Below are positions 18,130-26,518 of a DNA stretch of 64,000 nucleotides, in pieces. The notes under the pieces are model-generated. The model saw only the letters and a list, made by a program, of their open reading frames with translations, had not been told where the DNA came from and searched no databases. The DNA lies in assembly GCA_040767925.1 (NCBI GenBank), contig JAXGNN010000001.1, positions 186,001-250,000 on the forward strand, given 5' to 3'. The position numbers and the translations under genes were made by a program. Source of the stretch: Phil1 sp040767925 (GTDB taxonomy: Bacteria; Bacillota; Clostridia; Christensenellales; CAG-138). Numbering within the stretch: the stretch's first letter is position 1; the number at the start of each line of letters is the position of its first letter.

Positions 18130-21063
18130 CTACAGCGAGAGCTCCATAGATTCCTCGCCGAAGGCGTACCGGCCCGTATATTGGAAGCCGGCGCTTTCGT
18201 AGACGCGGTTCGCGGCGCAGTTGCCCGGCACGACGGAAAGCTCCACCTTCTTCGCGCCGAGCTTATGGAACTCCATCAGCGCGAGCTGGATGGCGGCCTT
18301 GCCAAAACCCCTGCCCTGGAAGCGCGCGTCCACCATGAAGCGCCAGAGCTCGTACTTTTCCTTCTTTTTGTCCGCGTAGAGCATCACGAAGCCCACGGGC
18401 ACGCCGTGCTCCTCGAGCACGAAGGGCCGCGCGACGTTCCTTTCGGCGTATGCCTGCGCGATGGAGACCGCGTTGGAGGCAACGTAGCGCTCCTGCTCGG
18501 GCGTCACTTTGAGCTGCATCGCCTCGTAGAAGTTCTCCGCGCAAACGGGAACGAGCCGCGGCTCCCTGCACTCGAGATAGGTCGTGTCCAGCTCGCGGCG
18601 CAGCCTCTGGCCGAGCGAATGCGCGCCGGTTTCGTCGGTTTCCGGCGCGGCGGAGTCCGCGAGGGAAGGCGCGTTGGCGAAGATCGCCGCCGTGACGCCG
18701 TAGTTGAACGAGATGTAGACGCTCGTCTGCGGCCCGTCGAAGCCCGCGTTGGCGAAATACCAGCCGTGCCTCTCCTCGAGCCCGCAGCGCTTCTCGCCCG
18801 GCTTCGGAGGGAAGAGCTTCTTCATGCCAGTCTTGCCGATGAGCTTCCCTGTGCGCAGCGCCTCGAGCCACCTGACCATATCGACTGCGGGCAGGACGAT
18901 CCCCGTTTCCCCGCCGAAGTTTTCCGGCGTGCCGAGCGTCAGGAGCCTGCCTTCGGCGACGTCGGCGTAAACGGCGTCCGGCGCTCCGCCGAGGGCCGTT
19001 TCCTCCATGCCGAGCGGCAAAAAGAGCTTCTCCCGCATCAGTTGCGCGAGGGGCTTCCCCGCCGCGCGCTCCGCAGCCATCCCAAGCAGGCGGAAGTTCG
19101 TCCGCGCGCCCCCGCCGTCCTCCACGTCCAAGGACGGAAGGTTGTTGACGAGCGAGATGACCTCCGCGTCGCTCAGCGGCGCGCTCGCGGCGCGCCAGCG
19201 CTCCCGCAAGGCGGCGGCGCCCGAGAGCTTTTCCTCCCGGATTTTCGCCTCCGCCCGGCCCGCGAGCGCGCCCTCGTAATAATCCGGCGCGCACTTCTTC
19301 GTGAAAAGCAGCTCCTCGAGCGAGAATTCCGCCGCGCGGGCGTATTCGGGCACGTAGCGATCGAGCTTATCCTTCAGGGAGAGCTTCTTTTCCTTTTCGA
19401 GCAGAATGAGCAGCGCCGCGGTGAAGGTCATCGTGATGTCCCCCGCGGCAAAGCGCGCGTGCAGCGTGTTGAGCGTCCTTTTCTCCGGATCGGCCGCGCC
19501 GTACGCCGCCTCGTGGAGGGGCTCCCCGTCCTTCCTGACGCAAATGGCGCCGTTGAGCTTCCAGAGTTTCACGATTTCAAAAAGCGCGCGCGGCGTGAAG
19601 GTGTCCTTCCTCTCGGGCGCGGCCGCGGTGATTTCCGGGAACGCCGCCTCGTCCGCCGCGGCGAGCGCGTATTCCCCGAGCATAGCGGGGATGGCGACGG
19701 CATAGCCCAGCCCTTCGAGCGTGCCGCCGAAGGATTTCAACACCTCCTCCTCGCCGTGTATGAGGAAGATGCGCCTGGGCTTATCGCCGATTTCCGCGAG
19801 CCATTCGATGAGCTCGCTCTTCCCCGCGTGGCCGGAGAAACCCTCCGCCTGCCGCATGGCGGCGCTGACCTTGATTTCCTCGCCGAAGAGCTTCACCTTC
19901 CTCGCGCCCCCAAGGAGCGCGCGCCCGAGCGTGCCCTCCGCCTGATAACCGGTGAAGACGACCGTCGAATCGCTCCTGAAGAGGTTGTGCTTCAAATGGT
20001 GGCGGATCCTGCCCGCGTCGCACATGCCGGAGGAGGAGATGATGATGTTGCAGCCCGGCTGGAAGTTGATCATCCTGCTCTCGTCGGCGGTCTGCGTCAC
20101 GCGAAGCGAAGGGAAGCTGAAGGGCGAGCCGGACTTGGCCATCTCCCGCGCCTCGTCGTCGTAATAGCCGGCGGCGCTGCGCTCGTACACCTGCGTGGCG
20201 CTGATGCCAAGAGGGCTGTCGACATAGACGGGGATCTTCTCTAGCCCCGGCACGGCGTTTTTCATCAGCAGCCGCTTGATGTAATAGAGCAGCTCCTGCG
20301 TCCTGCCGATGGCGAAGCTCGGGATGACGATGTTGCCTCCCCGCGCCATGCCCTCGCTGAGGATGGAGGCAAGCTCCGCCTCCTTGTCGGAAGCTTCGCG
20401 CACGGCGTGGTCCCGATCCCCGTAGGTGCCCTCCATGACGAGGTAATCCGCGCCGTCGATGGGCTGCGGGTCCTGCAATATGGGCCGGTTGTCGCGCCCG
20501 ATGTCGCCGCTAAAGACGATTTTAAGGGTCTTTCCGCCCTCGTTCGCCCAGACCTCGATGGCGGCGGAACCGAGAAGATGCCCCGCGTCCGAGAAGCGCG
20601 CGCGCATGCCCGGCGTCACCTCGACGATCTCCTGATATGTCACCGCCCGGAAGGCTTTTAGGGAATCGACGGCATCCTGCGCCGTATAGAGCGGCTGCAC
20701 CTCCGGCCGGCCGGCGCGCAGGTTCTTCCGGTTGGCGTATTCTGCCTCCTGCTCCTGGATGTGGCCGCTGTCCGGCAGCATGATGCCCGCGAGCTCCGCC
20801 GTGGCGCGCGTGGTGATGATTCTCCCCTGGAAGCCCTGCTTGACGAGCAGCGGGATAAGCCCGCTGTGGTCGATGTGCGCGTGCGTTAGAAGCACCGCCT
20901 CGATTTCCGCCGGGTCGAAGGGGAAGCCGCCCTCGCCGAACTCGGTCTTCTTGTCCGCGCCCTGCCTCATGCCGCAGTCTACGAGGACCTTCCTCCCCGC
21001 GTACTCCATCATGTGGCACGAGCCCGTCACGCTGCGCGCCGCGCCGCAGAATCTCAGTTTCAT
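18130..21063 (-). CDS. Three-domain fusion: MBL/beta-CASP nuclease, degenerate beta-lactamase-like fold, GNAT
   Basis: 977 residues in one intact frame; ATG 21063 with GGAGG seven bases upstream. Residues 1-465 form a metallo-beta-lactamase/beta-CASP RNA-processing nuclease: HAHIDH (61-66), DAGHLLGS (159-166, His162), FSGDIGR (184-190), EGTYGDRDH (211-219), SSSGMCDAGR (343-352) and a closing SGHAGKSE (410-417) and IHGEE (435-439). Residues about 490-800 match the serine beta-lactamase/penicillin-binding fold (TFTAALLILLEKEKKLSLKD, FLPLGMEETALG). There, however, SxxK is replaced by D-I-T-M (542-545), YxN is missing before TNFRLLG, and the HxG-type motif is replaced near NAGFDG. Residues 838-977 are a GNAT domain resembling spermidine acetyltransferases (LKVTPEQERYVASNAVSIAQ; acetyl-CoA loop QGRGFG at 916-921). 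The first and third domains look active; the middle one looks like a pseudoenzyme. The combined function is unknown. Confidence 0.85.
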   Translation of the reverse strand: MKLRFCGAARSVTGSCHMMEYAGRKVLVDCGMRQGADKKTEFGEGGFPFDPAEIEAVLLTHAHIDHSGLIPLLVKQGFQGRIITTRATAELAGIMLPDSGHIQEQEAEYANRKNLRAGRPEVQPLYTAQDAVDSLKAFRAVTYQEIVEVTPGMRARFSDAGHLLGSAAIEVWANEGGKTLKIVFSGDIGRDNRPILQDPQPIDGADYLVMEGTYGDRDHAVREASDKEAELASILSEGMARGGNIVIPSFAIGRTQELLYYIKRLLMKNAVPGLEKIPVYVDSPLGISATQVYERSAAGYYDDEAREMAKSGSPFSFPSLRVTQTADESRMINFQPGCNIIISSSGMCDAGRIRHHLKHNLFRSDSTVVFTGYQAEGTLGRALLGGARKVKLFGEEIKVSAAMRQAEGFSGHAGKSELIEWLAEIGDKPRRIFLIHGEEEVLKSFGGTLEGLGYAVAIPAMLGEYALAAADEAAFPEITAAAPERKDTFTPRALFEIVKLWKLNGAICVRKDGEPLHEAAYGAADPEKRTLNTLHARFAAGDITMTFTAALLILLEKEKKLSLKDKLDRYVPEYARAAEFSLEELLFTKKCAPDYYEGALAGRAEAKIREEKLSGAAALRERWRAASAPLSDAEVISLVNNLPSLDVEDGGGARTNFRLLGMAAERAAGKPLAQLMREKLFLPLGMEETALGGAPDAVYADVAEGRLLTLGTPENFGGETGIVLPAVDMVRWLEALRTGKLIGKTGMKKLFPPKPGEKRCGLEERHGWYFANAGFDGPQTSVYISFNYGVTAAIFANAPSLADSAAPETDETGAHSLGQRLRRELDTTYLECREPRLVPVCAENFYEAMQLKVTPEQERYVASNAVSIAQAYAERNVARPFVLEEHGVPVGFVMLYADKKKEKYELWRFMVDARFQGRGFGKAAIQLALMEFHKLGAKKVELSVVPGNCAANRVYESAGFQYTGRYAFGEESMELSL

Positions 21064-21105
21064 TCGATATCCTCCATCAGTCTCGAACGGTGAGGCAAGG
21101 GCGCG

Positions 21106-21609
21106 TCAGGCGTTTTTGCCGCAGCACTGCTTGTATTTCTTCCCGCTGCCGCAGGGGCAGGGGTCGTTCCTGCCGACCTTGCTGGCGTTGACGTAGATTT
21201 TCGACGCGCGGAATTCCTTTGTGATCGCGTGGCGGCGCTCCAAAGTCAACACGCCCTCCCACTCCGGCAGGGTGTAAAGCCAATCCGCCTTCGCCTCGAG
21301 CATGTTGAAATAGAGCTTCTCGTAATCGATCTCGAGGGAAAGCTCCGTGTCGGAACTCAGGCTCTCGAGGTCGAGCGGCGCCTTAAGGCTCGTGTTGATG
21401 CCGTCGAGGAAGCCCGCGAAGGTCATCTCGTCCATGCCGAAGAAGGCCGCGAGCTCAGAATATTTGCCGCGCCGTATCTCGCCGTGCTCCGCGAGCAGCT
21501 TTTTGTAGTTCTCCGTTTCAAGCGCGAAGTATTCCTTCCAGAACGCGTCGTGCTCCTCCTTGCCGCGCTCCTGCCGCGCAAGCTCCGTCCAATCCGAATA
21601 AAGACCCAT
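21106..21609 (-). CDS. SEC-C metal-binding domain protein
   Basis: 167 residues. The C-terminus [20 protein letters not shown] is a SEC-C zinc motif (CxCx8CC) like the tail of SecA. The N-terminal 140 residues form an acidic, mostly helical region ([27 protein letters not shown]...[18 protein letters not shown]) of the kind found in stand-alone SEC-C proteins. Function is unknown; zinc-dependent ribosome or SecB-like contacts have been proposed for relatives. The ATG at 21609 follows GAAAGGG. It lies 42 bases before the MBL fusion gene and may be co-transcribed with it. Confidence 0.8.
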
Positions 21610-21630
21610 TGCAAACCCTTTCTTTTTAAT

Positions 21631-21663
21631 GCGGGCGTACGGATCGAAAATCCGGACGCCCGC
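21631..21663 (-). terminator. Strong hairpin between icd and the SEC-C gene
   Basis: GCGGGCG...CGCCCGC with an inner GGAT/ATCC helix, about 13 paired bases. There is no T-run on either strand, so it could be a weak terminator, an mRNA processing or stabilising element for icd, or both. Confidence 0.5.
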
Positions 21664-21691
21664 AAGTCGTCTATGCTATTTTACTCGCTGA

Positions 21692-22903
21692 TCAGAGCGC
21701 CTTGTCAAGATATTCCTTGATTTTAACGATAAAGCCTTCCGTATCGAGCACCGTGACCTTTTCCATCTCGGCCAGCGAGGCGAGGTCCTTTGTCATGAAG
21801 CCGTCGCTGATGCAGTCGAGGGAAGCCTTCTCGAGCGTGTCGGCGAAGCTCGCGAGCGCGGGGATCCCGTCGAGCTCGCCCCTCTTGCGAAGCGCGCCCG
21901 TCCAGGCGAACAGCGTCGCCATGCAGTTGGTGGAGGTCGTCTCGCCGTCACGGTATTTATAGTAGTGCTTGGTGACGGTGCCGTGCGCCGCCTCGTACTC
22001 GAACTTCCCGTCGGGGGAGACGAGCACGCTCGTCATCATCGCGAGCGAGCCGAACGCGGTGGCGACCATGTCGCTCATCACGTCCCCGTCGTAGTTCTTG
22101 CACGCCCAGATGAAGCCGCCCTCGGAGCGGATCACGCGGGCGACGGCGTCGTCGATAAGGGTATAGAAGTAGGTGATGCCCGCCTTCTCAAACTCCTCCT
22201 TGAACTCGGTGTCGACGACCCTCTGGAAGATGTCGCGGAACTCGCCGTCGTACTTCTTGGCGATGGTGTCCTTCGCGGAGAACCACAGGTCCTGTTTGGT
22301 CGCAACCGCGTACTTACAGCAGGCGCGCGCGAAGCTCTCGATGGAATCGTCCTTGTTGAAGGTGGCCATCAGCACGCCGGGGCACTTGAAGTCGTTGACG
22401 ACCTCGTCGAATATTTTCTCGCCCTTCTCGTCATAGAAGGAGAGGCGCGCCGTGCCCTTGCCGGACACGCGGTATTCCGTCGCCTTATAGACGTCGCCGA
22501 AAGCGTGACGGGCGATGGTGATGGGCTTCTTCCAGCTCCGGACGGAAGGCGTGAGGCAGTCGAGCGTGATTGGCGCGCGGAACACCGTGCCATCGAGTAT
22601 GGCGCGGATGGTGCCGTTCGGGCTCTTGTACATCTTCTTGAGCTTGTACTCCTCGACGCGCTGCTGGTTGGGGGTGATGGTGGCGCACTTGACGCCCACG
22701 CCGTACTTCTTGCAGGCTTCCGCGGCCTCGACGGTGATCCTGTCGTCCGTCTCGTCGCGGACCGGCAGCCCAAGGTCGTAATACTCGGTCTTGAGGTCGA
22801 TGTAGGGGATGAGGAGATGGTCCTTGATCATCTGCCAGATGACCCGGGTCATTTCGTCTCCGTCGATCTCCACCAGCGGGGTACGCATCTGAATCTTCGT
22901 CAT
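21692..22903 (-). CDS. icd: NADP-dependent isocitrate dehydrogenase (type II, eukaryote-like)
   Basis: Oxidative decarboxylation of isocitrate to 2-oxoglutarate, giving NADPH. 403 residues. Substrate contacts are present: GDEMTRVIW near the N-terminus, KSPNGTIRAIL, ARHAFGDVYKAT (the conserved Arg that corresponds to human IDH1 R132), and metal Asp residues in NYDGDVMSDMVA. The cofactor loop EAAHGTVTKHYYKY carries the Lys-His pair that selects NADP. The sequence is of the IDH1/IDH2 type, not the E. coli type. The ATG at 22903 follows GGAGAG. It follows ddl by 16 bases, so it may belong to the cell-wall operon's tail. No other TCA gene is in the window. Confidence 0.96.
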   Translation of the reverse strand: MTKIQMRTPLVEIDGDEMTRVIWQMIKDHLLIPYIDLKTEYYDLGLPVRDETDDRITVEAAEACKKYGVGVKCATITPNQQRVEEYKLKKMYKSPNGTIRAILDGTVFRAPITLDCLTPSVRSWKKPITIARHAFGDVYKATEYRVSGKGTARLSFYDEKGEKIFDEVVNDFKCPGVLMATFNKDDSIESFARACCKYAVATKQDLWFSAKDTIAKKYDGEFRDIFQRVVDTEFKEEFEKAGITYFYTLIDDAVARVIRSEGGFIWACKNYDGDVMSDMVATAFGSLAMMTSVLVSPDGKFEYEAAHGTVTKHYYKYRDGETTSTNCMATLFAWTGALRKRGELDGIPALASFADTLEKASLDCISDGFMTKDLASLAEMEKVTVLDTEGFIVKIKEYLDKAL

Positions 22904-22919
22904 TTCGGGTCTCTCCTGT

Positions 22920-24086
22920 TCATTTCTTCGTAGTTTTTGTGCCGCTCAAAGCCTTGTCGAGGATCTTTGAATCGTATGCAAACGTGGAGCCGTTCTTCTG
23001 CGCCAGTGCCTCGTGCGCATATCCAACGAGCTGATCCACCAGTTGCCGGAAGGAAAGCCCCGCGGGCTCGAAGAGATAGAAGGCGAAGGAGCCGGGGATG
23101 GTGTTGATCTCGCACACATACACTTCCCCGCTTTCCCTGTCGCGCATGTAGTCGACGCGCACGACGCCCTTGCAGCCGAACGTGCGGAAAATCGCCTTCG
23201 TGTAGTCCTGTATCCTCTTGGTCAGCTCCTCCGGGATGGGCGCGGGGATCTTCCTTGCGAGGCTCTCCATGCCTTTGCCGGAATTGCCCCGGATGTACTT
23301 CTGGTCGAAGGTCAAAAACTCCTCCCAGCTCACGGGCTGCTCTAAAAGGGAGACCGTCGCCTCGTCCCCGAAGCCCACGCAGGCGCAGTTGATCTCGTCC
23401 GGGCTCTCGAGGCCCTTCTCGATGAGGATACGCCAGTCGAACGCGCAGGCGATCTCGACCGCGTTTTCGAGAGAAGCGCGATCCGCGGCCTTCGAGATGC
23501 CGATGGAGGAGCCAAGCTGCGAGGGCTTTACGAACAGCGGATAGCCGAGCGCCTCGGCGCGCGCGAGCACATCCTCCTTCGCCCGCCTCCATTCGTCCCG
23601 GTAACACCAGATGCTCTCGAGCACGGGCAGCCCCATGCTTTTAAATACGCCTTTCATCACGATTTTATCCATGCCCGCCGCGGAGGCGACCACGCCGCAG
23701 CTCGTATACGGGATATCCGCAAGCTCGAAGAGGCCCTGCACCGTGCCGTCCTCCCCGTGGAGGCCGTGGAAGGCCAGGAGGGCGCAATCGAGCGGCGCGA
23801 CTTTCTCGAATTTGCCGAACATGCCCTTTTGCGCGTAAAGGCCGTTCATGCCGGGCGCGGGGGGCAGCATGACCTTCGTGAGGCCCTTCCTGTTCGGGTC
23901 GAAGTCCTTATAAGTCGCGATGTTCCTGAGCGGCTCGCCCACAAACCACTCCCCCGCGCGCGAAAGGTACACGGGGAAGGCGTTGTATTTTTTCTTATCC
24001 GCGTTCTCGAGCACCTGAAGGCCCGTGATGACCGAAACGTCGTGCTCGGCGGCGCGGCTGCCGAAGAATACGCCAAGGTTCTCCAT
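22920..24086 (-). CDS. ddl: D-alanine--D-alanine ligase family protein
   Basis: ATP-grasp ligase of 388 residues. The N-terminal signature is GSRAAEHDVSVITG, followed by HGLHGEDGTVQGLFELADIPY, the ATP-binding FVKPSQLGSSIGISKA, and metal ligands in VRVDYMRDRESGEVYVCEINTIPGS. It should make the D-Ala-D-Ala dipeptide for MurF, which lies 10 bases upstream. It is somewhat longer than typical Ddl and has a divergent C-terminus (FYLFEPAGLSFRQLVDQLV instead of the usual MT..SL..P). D-Ala-D-Lac or another depsipeptide specificity cannot be excluded without modelling. RBS GGAGGG. Confidence 0.88.
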   Translation of the reverse strand: MENLGVFFGSRAAEHDVSVITGLQVLENADKKKYNAFPVYLSRAGEWFVGEPLRNIATYKDFDPNRKGLTKVMLPPAPGMNGLYAQKGMFGKFEKVAPLDCALLAFHGLHGEDGTVQGLFELADIPYTSCGVVASAAGMDKIVMKGVFKSMGLPVLESIWCYRDEWRRAKEDVLARAEALGYPLFVKPSQLGSSIGISKAADRASLENAVEIACAFDWRILIEKGLESPDEINCACVGFGDEATVSLLEQPVSWEEFLTFDQKYIRGNSGKGMESLARKIPAPIPEELTKRIQDYTKAIFRTFGCKGVVRVDYMRDRESGEVYVCEINTIPGSFAFYLFEPAGLSFRQLVDQLVGYAHEALAQKNGSTFAYDSKILDKALSGTKTTKK

Positions 24087-24096
24087 AAAACCCTCC

Positions 24097-25737
24097 TTAT
24101 TCGGCGAAGTTGTCGGGCAGGTCGTTCTCGAAGAGCACCACGCAGCCCGGCTCGGTATATTTCTTCAGAAGCTCCGTCGCCTCGGCGAGGGAATCCGCGC
24201 GCACGAGGCAGCTCTCGTCGAAATGCGCGTCGAGCAGCCCTTCGCAGATGGGGTCCGCGTGCCTCTTGCCGATGATGACGGCGATGTCCGCACACGCGGC
24301 CATATGCCTGCCGAACTCGTAGTTGAGCTCTTCCTCCTCGCTGCCCAGCTCCACCATGCCGGGGGTGACGACGATCTTCCTGCCCTCGAACATGGAAAGC
24401 ACGTTGAGCGCCTCCCGGGAGCCCACGGGGTTCGCGTTGAACGCGTCGTCGATGACCGTGACGGGCCCGGGGATGAGCTGCAGCCTGTGCTCGACGGGCT
24501 TCGCCTCGGCGATGGCCGCGGCGATCTCCCCCATGCCCATGCCCAGGCGGTACGCGAGCGCCGCAGCGCCGGTGAGGTTCAGTATATTATACTTGCCGAG
24601 GAGCTGCGTCTTGCACGCGACCCGCTCCCCGTTCTCGGCGACGAGCGCGAACTCGCTGCCCGAGGGGCCGGTTCTGATGTCCGCGGCGCGCATGAAAAGG
24701 TCTTCCCCCTCGATGCCGTAGAGGTATTTTTCAATCGGCGCGCTTTCGCGATACAGCTTCAGGCAGTTTTCATCGTCCCCGTTGAGGAAGCAGCAGCCGT
24801 CCTCGCCGAGGCCGCGCAGGAGCTCCCCCTTCGTTTCGATGATCTTCTCCACGGAGCCGAAGGTCTCAAGGTGCTGCTTGCCGATGGCCGTGATGACGCC
24901 GTACTGGGGCTTTACGAGCCTGCACAGCTCGCGGATATCCCCCTTGTAGCGCGCGCCCATCTCGGCGACGAACACCTCATGGCCGTCCTTCAACTGCTCG
25001 CGGACGACGCGCGTGACGCCCATGGGCGTGTTGTAGCTGCCGGGGGTGATGAGCACGTCGTATTTCTTCCTGAGCATGGCCTCGAGCGCGTACTTCGTGC
25101 CCGTCTTGCCGAAGCTCCCCGTGATGCCGATTTTGACGAGGTTTTCCCGCGCCGCAAGCTTCTTCTTCGCGTCGTTGAAATACCAGCGCTTGATGCCCTC
25201 CTCCAGAGGATAGAGAACGCCGTAGACGAGCAGCGTGAACAGCGGCAAAAGGGCGCCCGGCGCATAGCGCACGAGGTACGGCCAGATATATGTCCACCAG
25301 CCGGAGCCGATCTGCCACGGGGAGAAGCGCGCGAAGAACAGCACCGCGAACAAAAACGCCAGCACGGCCTCGACGGCGAGCAGGCGGATGACCCTCCCCG
25401 TGAAGACGAGGGGCTTGACGCGCTTTTTCTTCGCGTAGCCGAAGTACAACGCGGCGAGCAGCGCGATATAGATGAAATCCGCGGCGTAGAAGGCGATCGT
25501 CGCAAGCGTGTTTCCCGCGCCGCCAAGGAAGGGGAAGCTCACGCGCAGCAGCAGCGCCGCGGCGCCCGCGAAAAAATACGGCGCGAAGTCCGAAGAAACG
25601 TGCTTTTTCAGCCACTTCAGATACATCCGGCCCTGATAGCTTTCGAGCTGCATGATGTGGACGAACGGAACGGACGCCGCGGCCGCCGCGGCCCCCATAA
25701 ACGCGCACAGCGCGAGGTTCAGGATATTCTCAAGCAT
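24097..25737 (-). CDS. murF: Membrane-anchored MurF-type Mur ligase
   Basis: 546 residues. The first 180 form about five or six membrane segments (LALCAFMGAAAAAASVPFV, YFFAGAAALLLRVSFPF, LLAVEAVLAFLFAVLFFARF and others) in place of the usual MurF N-terminal substrate-binding domain. A complete Mur ligase catalytic and C-terminal domain follows: ATP loop GITGSFGKTGTK at about 213-224, EMGARYKGDIRELC, and VIDDAFNANPVGSREAL with the family's DxYNANP-type turn. With Ddl directly downstream the natural role is adding D-Ala-D-Ala to UDP-MurNAc-tripeptide. Lacking the standard N-domain, it could be a specialised ligase. Its neighbours (alpha/beta hydrolase, Ddl) support a single conserved cassette. 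Confidence 0.85.
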   Translation of the reverse strand: MLENILNLALCAFMGAAAAAASVPFVHIMQLESYQGRMYLKWLKKHVSSDFAPYFFAGAAALLLRVSFPFLGGAGNTLATIAFYAADFIYIALLAALYFGYAKKKRVKPLVFTGRVIRLLAVEAVLAFLFAVLFFARFSPWQIGSGWWTYIWPYLVRYAPGALLPLFTLLVYGVLYPLEEGIKRWYFNDAKKKLAARENLVKIGITGSFGKTGTKYALEAMLRKKYDVLITPGSYNTPMGVTRVVREQLKDGHEVFVAEMGARYKGDIRELCRLVKPQYGVITAIGKQHLETFGSVEKIIETKGELLRGLGEDGCCFLNGDDENCLKLYRESAPIEKYLYGIEGEDLFMRAADIRTGPSGSEFALVAENGERVACKTQLLGKYNILNLTGAAALAYRLGMGMGEIAAAIAEAKPVEHRLQLIPGPVTVIDDAFNANPVGSREALNVLSMFEGRKIVVTPGMVELGSEEEELNYEFGRHMAACADIAVIIGKRHADPICEGLLDAHFDESCLVRADSLAEATELLKKYTEPGCVVLFENDLPDNFAE

Positions 25738-25747
25738 CCATGCCTCC

Positions 25748-26509
25748 TCAGCCCTTGAAATAGGCCCGCATCACCGCGGAGAACTGATGGTATCCATCGG
25801 CATACGAAAAGTGCCCCGCACCGGCGAGCACCGCGAGGCCCGCGTTTTGCATCTTCGCCTCCATGGTTTTCGCCATGTACAGGGGGGTGTAATCGTCCCT
25901 GTCGCCCCAGACGAGGAGCGCGTCGTTCGGGATGCGCGCCAGGCGGTCCGTCAGATCGAGGTTGACGACCTTGACGAAGGTCTTTCGCATCACTTCGCTC
26001 TTAAGCGCCCTGTAATCGGCGCTGCCCGCCCTCCTCTGCCTTTCGTTGAGGCGAAACGCGCGCTCCAGCAGCTTTATCTTCGCAAGCCCTTTGCCGAGCT
26101 TGTAGGCGTACACCTTGAAATAGTATTTAAGGCCGCGCTTCGGCCGTATCCCCGCCGCGTCCACGAGCACGAGCCGGTTGAAGAGTTCCGGCGTTTCGCT
26201 CGCGAGCAGCAGTACGACCCTGCCGCCAAAGGAGTGGCAGACGACGTCGCAGCCCTCTATCCCCCGCCTTCGCATGAATTCGCGCGTCAGCGCGGCGTAT
26301 TCGGGCACGCCCCAGGGCTCCTTCGGCTCACAGCTTTTGCCGAAGCCCGGGAAATCGAGCATCACGGCCTCGTATCCGAGCTCCGCGACGCAGCGCGCAA
26401 TGGGGCGCACGGCTTCCATGTCCGCGCCCCAGCCGTGGAGGATGAGCACGGGCCTGCCCTCGCCCACGCGCTCGTATTCGATTGCGACGCCGTTTACTTC
26501 CTCGCGCAC
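25748..26509 (-). CDS. Alpha/beta hydrolase
   Basis: 253 residues with a full catalytic triad: nucleophile elbow CHSFGG (Ser about 93), Asp in WGDRDDYTP, and His in GAGHFSYADG. The oxyanion region is LHGWGADMEAV. GTG start at 26509. It lies nine bases after glmU and 10 bases before murF, so it is almost surely co-transcribed with wall-precursor genes. An esterase or acyl-transfer role in envelope metabolism is an inference; the substrate is unknown. Confidence 0.88.
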   Translation of the reverse strand: MREEVNGVAIEYERVGEGRPVLILHGWGADMEAVRPIARCVAELGYEAVMLDFPGFGKSCEPKEPWGVPEYAALTREFMRRRGIEGCDVVCHSFGGRVVLLLASETPELFNRLVLVDAAGIRPKRGLKYYFKVYAYKLGKGLAKIKLLERAFRLNERQRRAGSADYRALKSEVMRKTFVKVVNLDLTDRLARIPNDALLVWGDRDDYTPLYMAKTMEAKMQNAGLAVLAGAGHFSYADGYHQFSAVMRAYFKG

Positions 26510-26518
26510 GGCCGGGCC

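Noticed and set aside
17380..20244. Long plus-strand open frame crossing the T-box and the three-domain fusion
   Set aside because: Shadow frame; it reads through a riboswitch leader and has no recognisable protein features.
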